DNA of 33,380 bases from DATLZM01 sp035559315 (GCA_035559315.1 DATMBJ010000022.1:1-33380), one strand, 5' to 3'; shown: positions 16,088 through 24,083, counted from the first letter of the stretch. A program made the numbers and translations. Notes: generated by a model from the letters alone, not told the origin.

Positions 16088-16766
16088 CGTCCAGGCGGAG
16101 CTCCTCGCCGTTCACGCCGGTGTTCTCCAGCAGGAACTCGACCCCGTCGGCGACCTCCGCCATCGTCACCAGCCGCCCGAGGGGCGTCCGGGAGATGAAC
16201 CGCTCGAGGACCTCGGCCGGCTTCGCGCTCCAGTACGGGCTGTCGCCCACGATCCCGGGGTGGATCGCGTTCACCCGGATCGGCGCCAGCTCGATCGCGA
16301 GGGCCCGCACGAGCCCGGAGACCGCCCCGTTCACCGTGGAGACCGTCACCGATCCCGGGTAGGGCCGGTCCTTGGCCAGGCCGCCGAACAGCACGATGGC
16401 GCTCCGCTCGTCCATCCGGTCCACGAGCACGTGGACGACCTCCGTGTAGCCCACGAGCTTGAGGCGGGCCAGCCGCTCGGCCCGGTCCATCGCGTAGTCC
16501 CGGACCGAGTTCTCGTCGCGATCGATCGCCGCGAGCACGAGGTAGCGCACCGGGCCCACCGCCGAGAGGTTCCCCGCGATCTCCTCGGGCCGGGTGAGGT
16601 CGAGGGCGAGCCCCTTCACCGACCCGCCGAGCTCCCTGGCCACGGCCTCGGCCCTGCTCGCGTCCCGCCCGGTGATCACGACCTCGGCCCCGCGCTCCGC
16701 GTAGCGGCGGGCGACCTCCCGGCCGAGCCCCGACGTGCCCCCGACGACGACCACGCTCCCGTCCAT
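16068..16766 (-). CDS. Short-chain dehydrogenase-fold protein lacking the catalytic triad
   Basis: A 232-residue Rossmann-fold SDR protein. The cofactor motif is intact (GGTSGLG, residues 9-15, with TGRDAS after strand two), and the fold ends in the usual GEELRLDGGWMLT. The catalytic YxxxK is absent: the aligned positions are V142 and N146 (VSTVNGAVSGLVRAL), and the Ser-bearing strand reads VLFGGLAKD instead. It is therefore either a pseudo-enzyme or one with different chemistry. ATG 16766 has GAGGTGAG upstream. It begins 25 bases after the bicupin stop and is probably co-transcribed with that gene and the amidohydrolase. Confidence 0.88.
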   Translation of the reverse strand: MDGSVVVVGGTSGLGREVARRYAERGAEVVITGRDASRAEAVARELGGSVKGLALDLTRPEEIAGNLSAVGPVRYLVLAAIDRDENSVRDYAMDRAERLARLKLVGYTEVVHVLVDRMDERSAIVLFGGLAKDRPYPGSVTVSTVNGAVSGLVRALAIELAPIRVNAIHPGIVGDSPYWSAKPAEVLERFISRTPLGRLVTMAEVADGVEFLLENTGVNGEELRLDGGWMLT

Positions 16767-16791
16767 CGCTCACCTCACCGTCCCGTCCGCC

Positions 16792-17679
16792 TCACGCCAG
16801 CCGGTCCCGCAGGTAGTCCCAGTCCCGGGTGAACCGGTAGGAGTGCCGGGCCGGGGGCTGCGGGGCCTGGGTCTCGAGCCACCGCACCACCCCCGGCCCC
16901 GGGTTCGAGAACCCGTGCACGCACCCGACCCCGGCCCAGGCGCAGTCCCCGGCCTCGAGCCGGTACCGCTCCCCGTCGAAGACCGCGTCCACCTGGCCCT
17001 CCAGGATCAGGTAGGTCTCCTCGAGCGGGTGGTCGTGGGTCCCGGCCACCCCCTCCGGCCGGTACTGGACCATGAACATCGTGGAGAGCTGGGCCCCGAG
17101 GTCGGTGTCCACCATCATCTTCACGGTGATCCCGCTGTAGACGAGGAGCGCGGTCCGCATGCTGGCCGAGACCGCGAGGTGCTCCTGGGTCTGCTTGTCC
17201 ACGTCCATGTTCCACGGATCGATGTGGCCGAGCGAGCGGGTGCGGGGATCGCGGACGTCCACCGGGACCGGCTCGCGATCCGGGAGCGAGGGGACGTCGA
17301 AGGTGTCCCCGCCGTGCCGGGCCCTGGGCTGGGGCGCCTGCATCTCGGCCCACCGAGCCGGCCCGCCCCCGTCGTTGCGGATGGCGTGCGGGACCCCCAC
17401 CGGCACCACGCCGTAGTCGCCTGGGCGGAGCCGCCAGGCGCCCTCGGGCGTGGCGAGGACCGGCTCGCCCTCGAGGACGTGGAAGCTCTCCTCGAACGAG
17501 TGGACGTGGGCATCGACCGCCCCACCCGGGTCGAGCTCGCAGAGCCCGAACCCGGTGTGGACGGCGGCGGACTCGTCCACGATCGACCACCGCCGGTACC
17601 CGCGGCTCCGCCGGTCCCAGCCCTCGGGGACCTCGTAGCGGGCCTCGGTTGCGCGGCGGACGAGGTGCCGGGAGCTCAC
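16792..17679 (-). CDS. Bicupin protein
   Basis: A 295-residue protein with two cupin domains. The first, residues about 50-125, has H58, H60 and E64 (HVHSFEES) and the second motif GDYGVVPVGVPH. The second, about 200-275, has HDHPLEETYLILEG and GDCAWAGVGCVHGF. Both sites look able to bind metal. The GTG start at 17679 overlaps the stop of the upstream amidohydrolase by four bases (GTGA), so the two are made together and likely act in one route. Known bicupins include (S)-ureidoglycine aminohydrolase, gentisate dioxygenase and oxalate decarboxylase; I cannot place this one among them. Cytoplasmic. Confidence 0.85.
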   Translation of the reverse strand: MSSRHLVRRATEARYEVPEGWDRRSRGYRRWSIVDESAAVHTGFGLCELDPGGAVDAHVHSFEESFHVLEGEPVLATPEGAWRLRPGDYGVVPVGVPHAIRNDGGGPARWAEMQAPQPRARHGGDTFDVPSLPDREPVPVDVRDPRTRSLGHIDPWNMDVDKQTQEHLAVSASMRTALLVYSGITVKMMVDTDLGAQLSTMFMVQYRPEGVAGTHDHPLEETYLILEGQVDAVFDGERYRLEAGDCAWAGVGCVHGFSNPGPGVVRWLETQAPQPPARHSYRFTRDWDYLRDRLA

Positions 17680-19031
17680 GCCTGCTGCTTCCTGCGCTGG
17701 ACCTCCGCGAGCAGGCGGTCCCGGGCCTCCTCCACCTGCCGGCGGGCGCGCTCCGCATCGGCCACGAGCTTCCCGTCCTGCTTCACGATCCGGCCGTCCA
17801 CGAAGACGGTCTCGACGTTCGAGACGTCGGCGCAGAGCGTCACCGCGGCGACCGGGTCGTGGACCGGCGCGACGTTGATCGCGGTCGCGTCGATCACCAC
17901 GACGTCCGCCTTCTTGCCGGGCGTGAGCGAGCCGATCCGGTCCTCGAGCCCCACGACGTGCGCCCCGTTCACCGTCGCCATCTCCAGGAGCTGGCGGGCC
18001 GTGAGGAGGCCTTGCGCGGGCTCGTTCTTCTGCCAGAAGACCTCGTTGGCCCGGGCCCGCTCGCAGGCGAAGATGCAGTGCATCTCGGAGAAGAGGTCGC
18101 CCGAGACGGTGGTGACCACGTCCCGGCTGATCCCCGGGCGGAGTCCTTCCTGCATCGAGCGGACCACCGGCGGCCAGCCGTGGCCCATCTGCATCTCGAT
18201 CTGCGCCGCGATCGACACGGTGCCGCCCACATCCGCCAAGAGCCGCCACTCCTCGTCGGAGAGGTAGCAGCAGTGGATGAACGTGGTCGGCGCCCAGTCC
18301 AGGACCCCGAGGTCCGCGAGCTGCTTCACCATCCCGAAGCGACCGGCCAGGCGCCCCATCGCCACGTGGATCGTGATCGGGATCCCGAGGTCGCGGGCGA
18401 GCCCCCACTCCTGGCGGACCACGTCGTCCACGCAGAAGCCCGGGCCCCGTGTGGCCAGGGCCATCGTGAGCAGCCCCTCGTCGGAGGAGAAGTAGGTCTC
18501 CCGGACCCGCCGCACGTCGTCCGCCGGGACCGCGATCTTGCTCTCGAACCAGTAGTCCTGGAGCGAGGTGTTGGCGCTCCCGTAGGCGTACTGGGCCCGG
18601 ATCCCCGCCTCCTTCAGGCCCTGGATCGCGGCGTCGGGGTGCTCGGGGGTGTTGTTGATGTGCGACCAGTCCACGAGCGTCGTGATCCCCGCGTTGAGGC
18701 ACTCGAGGGCCCCGGCCAGGTTGCTCGCGTACACGTCCTCCGGGCGGTACGCGGGCGCGAACGTGTCGAGGATCTCGACGAAGTAGTCGTCGAGGGTCGC
18801 GTTCGGCGCCACCCCGCGGATCGCCGCCTCCCACGTGTGTCGGTGGGTGTCGACGAAGCCCGGGACCACGATCTTCCCCGAGACGTCGATCACCCGGGCC
18901 TCGGCCTCCACCCGGGGCTGGACCGCCGCGATCCGGTCGCCCTCGATCAGGACGTCGCCGGTCGGGAGGTCGCCGATCCCCGGGTCCATCGAGAGGACCG
19001 TCCCGCCCCGCAGCAGCGTGCGTTCGGCCAT
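17676..19031 (-). CDS. ATZ/TRZ-type amidohydrolase (deaminase-like)
   Basis: A 451-residue amidohydrolase of the chlorohydrolase/cytosine-deaminase-like group, which hydrolyses amino or chloro groups from N-heterocycles such as triazines, guanine, 8-oxoguanine or adenosine derivatives. The metal pair appears as VDTHRHTWEAAIRG near residue 62, with later histidines in TIHVAMG and FIHCCYLS and an acidic segment SRDVVTTVSGDLF near residue 310. The C-terminal beta sandwich has SLTPGKKADVVVID. ATG 19031 has a strong GGGGGAGGG upstream. It is coupled to the bicupin, and the SDR-fold gene follows. Substrate is unknown; a nitrogen heterocycle or ureide route is a reasonable inference. Confidence 0.88.
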   Translation of the reverse strand: MAERTLLRGGTVLSMDPGIGDLPTGDVLIEGDRIAAVQPRVEAEARVIDVSGKIVVPGFVDTHRHTWEAAIRGVAPNATLDDYFVEILDTFAPAYRPEDVYASNLAGALECLNAGITTLVDWSHINNTPEHPDAAIQGLKEAGIRAQYAYGSANTSLQDYWFESKIAVPADDVRRVRETYFSSDEGLLTMALATRGPGFCVDDVVRQEWGLARDLGIPITIHVAMGRLAGRFGMVKQLADLGVLDWAPTTFIHCCYLSDEEWRLLADVGGTVSIAAQIEMQMGHGWPPVVRSMQEGLRPGISRDVVTTVSGDLFSEMHCIFACERARANEVFWQKNEPAQGLLTARQLLEMATVNGAHVVGLEDRIGSLTPGKKADVVVIDATAINVAPVHDPVAAVTLCADVSNVETVFVDGRIVKQDGKLVADAERARRQVEEARDRLLAEVQRRKQQA

Positions 19032-19064
19032 CGCTCCCTCCCCCTGCCTCGAGCCGACCACCCG

Positions 19065-19094
19065 ACGATACCGCGGGTGCTCAGTGGCAGTAAA
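19065..19094 (-). promoter_or_regulatory. Putative promoter of amidohydrolase-bicupin-SDR operon
   Basis: On the minus strand TTTACT (19094-19089) and TATCGT (19070-19065) are 18 bases apart. The same TATCGT -10 box is used by the proposed promoter at 11679-11684. Confidence 0.5.
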
Positions 19095-19175
19095 GCCATG
19101 CCAAGCCACACTGTTCTCCCCGCCCGCGAAGGGCGCCCGCCGGGCCCGCCGCGTCGAGGGAGGCTGAGCGGCGGG

Positions 19176-20465
19176 TCACTCCTCCGCGGCCCGCTCGAAG
19201 GCCTCGCGCGGGTGGTGGAGCGACCCCAGTTGGACCACGTCCCGCGGGAACAGGAGCCCGACGGTCCAGTCGAGGGCGATCCGGACCTTCCGGTTGAGGG
19301 TCGGCATCATCAGCAGGTGGTAGCTCCGGTGGAGCCACCACGCCGGGAACCCTCGGAGCCTGAGCCCGAGCACCTCCGCCACCCCTCGGTAGCGCCCGAG
19401 CGACGCCAGCTGGCCGAGGTTCCGGTAGCGGAACGGGGTCGGCGGACGCCCCTCGAGCACCGCGAGGACGTTGCGGGCCAGGCGGCGGGCCTGCCGGAGC
19501 GCGTGCTGCGCCGTCGGGGGGCAGAGCCCGCCGGTCGTGAGGTCCGGCACCGCCGCGGCGTCCCCCGCCGCCCAGGCGCCCTCGAGGCCACGCACCCGGA
19601 GGAACTCGTCGACCAGCACCCGGCCGGCGTCGTCGACCGGGAACCCCGAGCGGGCGGCCAACGGATGCGGGCGGACCCCGGCCGTCCACACCAGCGTGTC
19701 CGCCCGGAACCCCCGCCCGTCCGAGAGCCGGATCACCCCGCCCTCGGCCGACGCGAGCCGGGTGCCGAGGGCCACCTCGACCCCCCGCGCCTCGAGGAGG
19801 CGGCGGACGTGCTCGGCGAGGGCGGGGGAGAGTTCGCCCAGGATGCGGTCCCCCGCCTCCACCAGCACGAACCGCAGGTCACCCGGCCCGAGGCCCGGGT
19901 AGAAGCGGAGGGCCGCGCGGCCCAGGTCCTCCAGCTCGGCAAGGGCCTCGACCCCCGCGTACCCCCCGCCCACGAACACGAACGTGAGGGCGGCCCGCCG
20001 CACCTCGGGGTCGGCCGCCGAGGCCGCCACGTCCATCCGCGAGAGCAGCCGGTTCCGGAGGTAGATGGCCTCGGCCACGGTCTTGAACCCCACCCCGCGC
20101 TCCCGGAGCCCGGGGATCGGGAGCACGCGGGACCGGGACCCGGGACCGAGGACCACGACGTCGTAGGGCAGGTCCCGGAGGGCCCCGTCGGCGGTCCGCA
20201 CCCTGGCCACGCGGGCCGGATGGTCGAGCAGCTCCACCTCCCCCACGAGCAGCCGGGTCCGGCGGAGGACCTGCCGGAGGGAGACCACCACGTGGCGGGG
20301 CTCGATGTTCCCCGACGCCACCTCGGGGAGGAACGGCTGGTACTGCATGAAGCTCTCCGGGCTCACCAGCACCAGCTCGTCCCCGCGGGCCGCGAGCCGC
20401 CGCTCGAGCCCGAGCGCGGCGTACATCCCGACGTACCCGCCCCCGACCACGAGGACGCGGCTCAC
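19176..20465 (-). CDS. ndh: Type II NADH dehydrogenase (NDH-2)-like
   Basis: A 429-residue FAD-dependent NAD(P)H:quinone oxidoreductase that passes electrons to quinone without pumping protons. The FAD-binding motif VVGGGYVGMYAA starts at about residue 5, the NADH-binding motif VFVGGGYAGVEA at about 165, and WAAGDAAAVPD near 300 closes the FAD site. The C-terminus, with LNRKVRIALDWTVGLLFPRD, is the amphipathic/hydrophobic membrane anchor. GTG 20465 overlaps the stop of the HAD gene by four bases (GTGA). Length and motifs are normal for actinobacterial NDH-2; a related FAD reductase with another quinone-like acceptor cannot be ruled out. Confidence 0.88.
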   Translation of the reverse strand: MSRVLVVGGGYVGMYAALGLERRLAARGDELVLVSPESFMQYQPFLPEVASGNIEPRHVVVSLRQVLRRTRLLVGEVELLDHPARVARVRTADGALRDLPYDVVVLGPGSRSRVLPIPGLRERGVGFKTVAEAIYLRNRLLSRMDVAASAADPEVRRAALTFVFVGGGYAGVEALAELEDLGRAALRFYPGLGPGDLRFVLVEAGDRILGELSPALAEHVRRLLEARGVEVALGTRLASAEGGVIRLSDGRGFRADTLVWTAGVRPHPLAARSGFPVDDAGRVLVDEFLRVRGLEGAWAAGDAAAVPDLTTGGLCPPTAQHALRQARRLARNVLAVLEGRPPTPFRYRNLGQLASLGRYRGVAEVLGLRLRGFPAWWLHRSYHLLMMPTLNRKVRIALDWTVGLLFPRDVVQLGSLHHPREAFERAAEE

Positions 20466-21130
20466 AACGCCTCCAGGGCCCCCGGCAGCTCGGCGAGGGA
20501 GCGGATCGCCGCGTCCGGCTCGGCCAGCTGCTCCGGCGTGGGGTCGTCGGGGGCCTCGCCCCGGAGGACCCACACCGTCCGCATCCCCACCGCCTTCGCC
20601 GGCCGCACGTCGTAGTCGAGCCGGTCCCCCACCATCGCGGCCCGGCCGGGCCCCGCCCCCGCGAGCTCGAGGGCCCGGGCGAACAGGCGCGGGTCGGGCT
20701 TCTCGAGGCCCACGTCCTCCGAGACCACCCACACCTCGAAGGCGTCGGCCAGGCCGTCGCGCTCGAGCGCCTCGCGGACCGCGCTCGGCTGGTTGGCCAC
20801 GATCCCCAGCCGGTAGCCCGCACCCCGGAGGGCGGCGACGGCCGGCCGGGCGTCCGGGTACAGGTCCTCGCGCCCGTACCGCCACCACCGGGACGCCCGC
20901 CGCTCCACCTCGCGGGGATCGGCGGCGGGCCCGAGGAACCGCTCCGTGAGCCGCCTCCGGAACGAGCCGGCCTGGAGCGCGCGGCACTCGGCGTAGGCGC
21001 GCTCGAACTCCTCGTCGGCGAAGGACGCCCCGAGCTCCCGGAGGGCGCGGCGGAGCGAGTCCCGGTAGCGGGCGTCGCTGTAGAGCACACCCCCGACGTC
21101 GAGGAACACGACGTCCAGGTGCCGGCTCAC
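20462..21130 (-). CDS. HAD-superfamily hydrolase
   Basis: A 222-residue haloacid-dehalogenase-type phosphatase. Motif I is FLDVGGVLYSD, with the nucleophile aspartate followed by GG rather than the commonest DxD. Motif II is IVANQPSAV, motif III LEKPDPRLF and motif IV MVGDRLDYDV. Helical residues between motifs I and II form a C1 cap. The GTG start at 21130 has only a weak upstream purine run. It is coupled to ndh by a GTGA overlap and follows the PHP gene by 35 bases, so the three form an operon. Substrate is unknown; many relatives dephosphorylate small metabolites. Confidence 0.87.
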   Translation of the reverse strand: MSRHLDVVFLDVGGVLYSDARYRDSLRRALRELGASFADEEFERAYAECRALQAGSFRRRLTERFLGPAADPREVERRASRWWRYGREDLYPDARPAVAALRGAGYRLGIVANQPSAVREALERDGLADAFEVWVVSEDVGLEKPDPRLFARALELAGAGPGRAAMVGDRLDYDVRPAKAVGMRTVWVLRGEAPDDPTPEQLAEPDAAIRSLAELPGALEAL

Positions 21131-21165
21131 CGCGACGGCCTCATCCCCTCGCCGACCCCACCGCC

Positions 21166-21999
21166 CTAGCGGCCGGCGCGCTCCCGGAGGAGCGCGAACG
21201 CCTCGGGGTCCGTGGTGCAGCAGCCGAGGCGGACCGGGTCGTAGCGGGTCCCGTGGCAGTCGGAGGCCCCGGTCGGGACCAGGCCGAGGCGGCGGGCCAG
21301 GGCACGGTAGCGCTCCCGCTGCTCCGGCGTGTGGTCGGGGTGGTCGACCTCGAGCCCCGCCATCCCCCGCTCGGCCATCTCCACCACCAGCTCCTCGGGG
21401 ACCTCCCGCTCGCCGCCCCACATCCCGGGGTGCGCGAGCACGCACACCCCGCCGGCGCGCCGGATGAGCTCGAGCGCGTCGAGGGGGTGGAGCGCGTGCT
21501 TGGCGACGTAGGCCCGCCCGCCGTCGGCGATGAACGCCTCGGTGAACGCCTCGTCCTCGGTGGGGACGATGCCCGCCTCCACCATGGCCTGCGCGATGTG
21601 CGGCCGGACGATGGGCGCCGGGCCGGCGATCTCCCGCACCCGCTCCATCGAGATCGGGTACCCGAGCTCCCGGAGCCGCTCCACCATGAGCTCCCCCCGC
21701 CGCTCGCGGGCCTCCCGGAGCCGCGCGAACTCCGCGCGGAGCTCGGGGTGGTCGGGGTCGACCCAGTAGCCGAGCACGTGGACGCTCGCCCCGTCGAGCT
21801 CGGCCGAGAACTCCACCCCCGGGACCACCTCCAGCCACCCGTCGGCCGCCTCCACCGCCTCGCGGACGCCGTCGGTGGTGTCGTGGTCGGTGATGGCGAT
21901 CACCGAGAGCCCGCGGTCGCGGGCCAGCGCGACCACCTCCGAGGGGGTGAAGGTCCCGTCGGAGCAGGTCGTGTGGACGTGGAGGTCGATCCCGCCCAT
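21166..21999 (-). CDS. PHP-domain phosphoesterase (RnmA/TrpH-like)
   Basis: A 277-residue PHP-domain metal-dependent phosphoesterase. Members of this group act as 3',5'-nucleotide bisphosphate phosphatases or 5'-3' exonucleases on short RNA. All four PHP motifs are visible: DLHVHTTCSDGT (H7, H9, D14), AITDHDTTDG, an internal PGVEFSAE and VLAHPG, and ASDCHG near the end. An insertion between motifs (about residues 75-180) is typical of the TrpH type. ATG 21999 is preferred: GGGAGC lies about nine bases upstream. GTG 22017 would add six residues. The start is enclosed in a strong hairpin (see separate entry). Confidence 0.9.
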   Translation of the reverse strand: MGGIDLHVHTTCSDGTFTPSEVVALARDRGLSVIAITDHDTTDGVREAVEAADGWLEVVPGVEFSAELDGASVHVLGYWVDPDHPELRAEFARLREARERRGELMVERLRELGYPISMERVREIAGPAPIVRPHIAQAMVEAGIVPTEDEAFTEAFIADGGRAYVAKHALHPLDALELIRRAGGVCVLAHPGMWGGEREVPEELVVEMAERGMAGLEVDHPDHTPEQRERYRALARRLGLVPTGASDCHGTRYDPVRLGCCTTDPEAFALLRERAGR

Positions 22000-22022
22000 G
22001 GGAGCCCATGCTCCCACGGGCG
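21993..22022 (-). promoter_or_regulatory. Hairpin over the PHP gene start
   Basis: On the minus strand CGCCCGTGGGAGC pairs with GCTCCCATGGGCG across a four-base ATGG loop. This gives a 13-bp stem with a single G-U pair. The 5' arm holds the GGGAG ribosome-binding sequence and the 3' arm holds ATG 21999. Confidence 0.6.
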
Positions 22023-22060
22023 CCGCCCCGCGTCAGGCCGGGGGCCCGCCCCCGCCGGGA

Positions 22061-22504
22061 TCAGCCCTCGAGCTTCGCGGACAGCTCGATCCGGACGTTC
22101 CCCTCGAGGGCTCGGGAGATCGGGCACCCGACGCTCGCGGCCTCCGCGGCGCGCCCGAACCCCGCCTCGTCGGCGCCCGGCACCCTGCCGGTCACCTCCA
22201 GGCGCATCGTCGTGACCCGCCACCCGCCATCGGTCTTCTCGAACGACGCGGTGGCCCGGACGTCGAGCCGCTCCGCCGGGTGCCCCGCCTTGGCCAGCTC
22301 GTTCGCGAGCGCCATCGAGAAGCAGGCGGCGTGGGCCGCGGCCAGCAGCTCCTCGGGGCTCGTCCTGCCTTGGGGCTCGTCGGCACGGGAGGCCCAGGTG
22401 ACGGGCATCCCGACGAGCACCTGGCTGCTCTCGGTCCAGACCTGGCCGCTGCCCTCGAGGAGGTCTCCCTCCCAGACCACGCGCGCCGCCCTGGTCGTGG
22501 CCAT
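22061..22504 (-). CDS. OsmC/Ohr family peroxidase
   Basis: A 147-residue thiol peroxidase of the OsmC branch, which reduces organic hydroperoxides. The peroxidatic cysteine C61 (HAACFSMALA) and the resolving cysteine C127 (SVGCPISRAL) are both present, as is the SPEELLAAAHAAC block that marks the OsmC rather than the Ohr branch. ATG 22504 has GGAGGGG just upstream. A -10-like TAGCAT at 22540-22535 could serve as its promoter. It is probably monocistronic: the PHP gene 60 bases downstream has its own structured start. Residue numbering fits the family length. Confidence 0.92.
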   Translation of the reverse strand: MATTRAARVVWEGDLLEGSGQVWTESSQVLVGMPVTWASRADEPQGRTSPEELLAAAHAACFSMALANELAKAGHPAERLDVRATASFEKTDGGWRVTTMRLEVTGRVPGADEAGFGRAAEAASVGCPISRALEGNVRIELSAKLEG

Positions 22505-22616
22505 CGCCCCTCCTTCCGTCACGCGGACACCCCGATGCTACGGATACGGCCGCCCGGGCGACCGGCCCGGGGGCCGGGACGACCGTCGCCGCGAGCCGGA
22601 CGGGGGGAGCGGACCG

Positions 22617-23387
22617 CTAGCCGCCGCGGGCCGCGACCCGTCCGGCGCCCATCTCGCGGGAGAGGCCCCGGGCGGCCTCCTTCACCGCCCCGATCAGGTG
22701 GTCCGACGGGCCGTCGGGCAGGAGGCGCTCCACGGGCCCTCCCACGCCGATCGCCCCGACCACCTCGCCCAGGTGGTCGAACACCGGGGCCGCGATGGCG
22801 GCCTCCCCGATGATCGCCTCCTGGTCCTCCAGGGCCACCCCCATCAGCGCGACCCGATCGAGCTCCCGCCCGAGCGCCTCGGGGTCGGTGAGCGTCCGGC
22901 CGGTGAGCCGGGCCAGCGGCGCTCCCAGGAGCTCCGGGCGCCGGTCGCCGTCGAGGTAGGCCACGATGGCCTTGCCCAGCGCGCAGGCGTGCCAGGGGAT
23001 GGCGTTGCCGACCTCCAGGATCTGGAGCGAGTCGTCGGGGCGGAAGACGTGGTGGACGACGAGGACCCGCGTTCCGTTCAGCACCCCCACCCGGACCGCT
23101 TCCATCGCTCGGGAGGCGAGCGCATCCGCCCAGAGCAGGGAGCGGGCCCGGAGCTCGTGGTTGTCGAGGAAGGCGTTGCCGAGCTGGAGCAGCGCGGGCC
23201 CCAGCCGGTACTTCCCGCTGGAGGGGTCCCGCTCGACGAGCTCCTCCGTCTCGAGGGTCCGGAGGAGCCCGTGGACGGTCGCCTTGGCGAGGCCGAGCCG
23301 CTCGGCGAGCTCCGTGACCCCCATCCGGGATGGGCCCGACCCGAGCGCCCGGAGGATCGCGGCCGCCCGCCGGACCGAGCGGATCAC
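22617..23387 (-). CDS. IclR-family transcriptional regulator of glycerol/DHA genes
   Basis: A 256-residue IclR-type regulator: a winged helix-turn-helix at residues 1-60 (MGVTELAERLGLAKATVHGL, then LRTLETEELVER) and an effector-binding GAF-like domain from about 75 to 250 (WHACALGKAIVAYL, then GEAAIAAPVFDHLGEVVGAIGV). Streptomyces GylR, an IclR member, controls glycerol genes, which matches the position here opposite the glp/dha operon. GTG 23387 overlaps the stop of the dhaL paralogue by four bases (GTGA). The likely operator is the GTTCGG-N5-CCGAAC palindrome at 24168-24184. The effector is presumably glycerol 3-phosphate or DHA, by inference. Confidence 0.92.
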   Translation of the reverse strand: MIRSVRRAAAILRALGSGPSRMGVTELAERLGLAKATVHGLLRTLETEELVERDPSSGKYRLGPALLQLGNAFLDNHELRARSLLWADALASRAMEAVRVGVLNGTRVLVVHHVFRPDDSLQILEVGNAIPWHACALGKAIVAYLDGDRRPELLGAPLARLTGRTLTDPEALGRELDRVALMGVALEDQEAIIGEAAIAAPVFDHLGEVVGAIGVGGPVERLLPDGPSDHLIGAVKEAARGLSREMGAGRVAARGG

Positions 23388-24076
23388 GGGGGGGCGCCTT
23401 CCTCCACCGCGCGCTCGAGCGCCCGGAACAGCAGCGCGGTCGACGTGGCGCCGGGATCCTGGTGCCCGATGCTCCGGGGGCCGAGGTAGGAGGCCCGCCC
23501 CTTCCGGGCCTGCATCGGGATCGTCGCGCGCATCCCCTCCTCCGCCGCCTCCCGGGCCCGGCGGACCGCCTCCCCGAGCCCGGCCCCCGCCCACAGCTCG
23601 CGCTGGAGGACCGCGAGCCCCGGCGCGAACGCGTCCACGATCGTCTTGTCGCCCTCGGCGGCCGCCCCCAGGCGCTGGATCCCCTCGAGCCCGGCCCGGA
23701 GCGCGGAGAGGAGCTCCGAGGGCCCGAACGAGGGAGCCTCCCCGAGCGCGGCCCCCGCCTGTCGGAAGGCGGTGCCGTAGAGCGGTCCCGCGGCCCCGCC
23801 CACGGTGAGGACGAGCACCCGCCCCACCGCCTGGAGCATCCGCCCCGGGACCTCGCCCGCCCCGCCGTCGAGCTCCCGGAGGGCGGCGGAGAAGCCGCGG
23901 TGCATGTTGATGCCGTGGTCGGCGTCCCCGATCGCCGCGTCGAGCTGGGTCAGGTAGTCCCGGTGCTCGTCGAGGAGGTGCTCGAGCGCCCGGACCCACC
24001 GGGCCACGAAGGCCCCGTCCAGCGCGTCCAGGCCCTCCCCGGGGATCCTCGCGGAACCGGTGCTCCGCCCGGCCAT
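23384..24076 (-). CDS. dhaL: DhaL paralogue 1, coupled to IclR regulator
   Basis: A 230-residue homologue of the ADP-binding subunit of phosphotransferase-type dihydroxyacetone kinase. Signature motifs are complete: AAIGDADHGINMHRG near residue 53, TVGGAAGPLYGT near 100, GDKTIVDAF near 150 and GRASYLGPRSIGHQDPGATS near 205. The nucleotide site therefore looks intact and it may simply be a second kinase subunit. It is coupled to the IclR gene (GTGA overlap) and transcribed away from the operon that already holds dhaK and another dhaL. In E. coli DhaL also acts as coactivator of the DhaR regulator, so a regulatory role here is plausible. ATG 24076 is chosen because a promoter ends seven bases upstream. 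It carries an N-terminal extension of about 15 residues compared with the second copy. Confidence 0.9.
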   Translation of the reverse strand: MAGRSTGSARIPGEGLDALDGAFVARWVRALEHLLDEHRDYLTQLDAAIGDADHGINMHRGFSAALRELDGGAGEVPGRMLQAVGRVLVLTVGGAAGPLYGTAFRQAGAALGEAPSFGPSELLSALRAGLEGIQRLGAAAEGDKTIVDAFAPGLAVLQRELWAGAGLGEAVRRAREAAEEGMRATIPMQARKGRASYLGPRSIGHQDPGATSTALLFRALERAVEEGAPP

Positions 24077-24083
24077 CGGGCTA

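Noticed and set aside
16792..17679. (S)-ureidoglycine aminohydrolase for the bicupin
   Set aside because: Size and fold agree loosely, but I see no diagnostic motif and no allantoin genes nearby.
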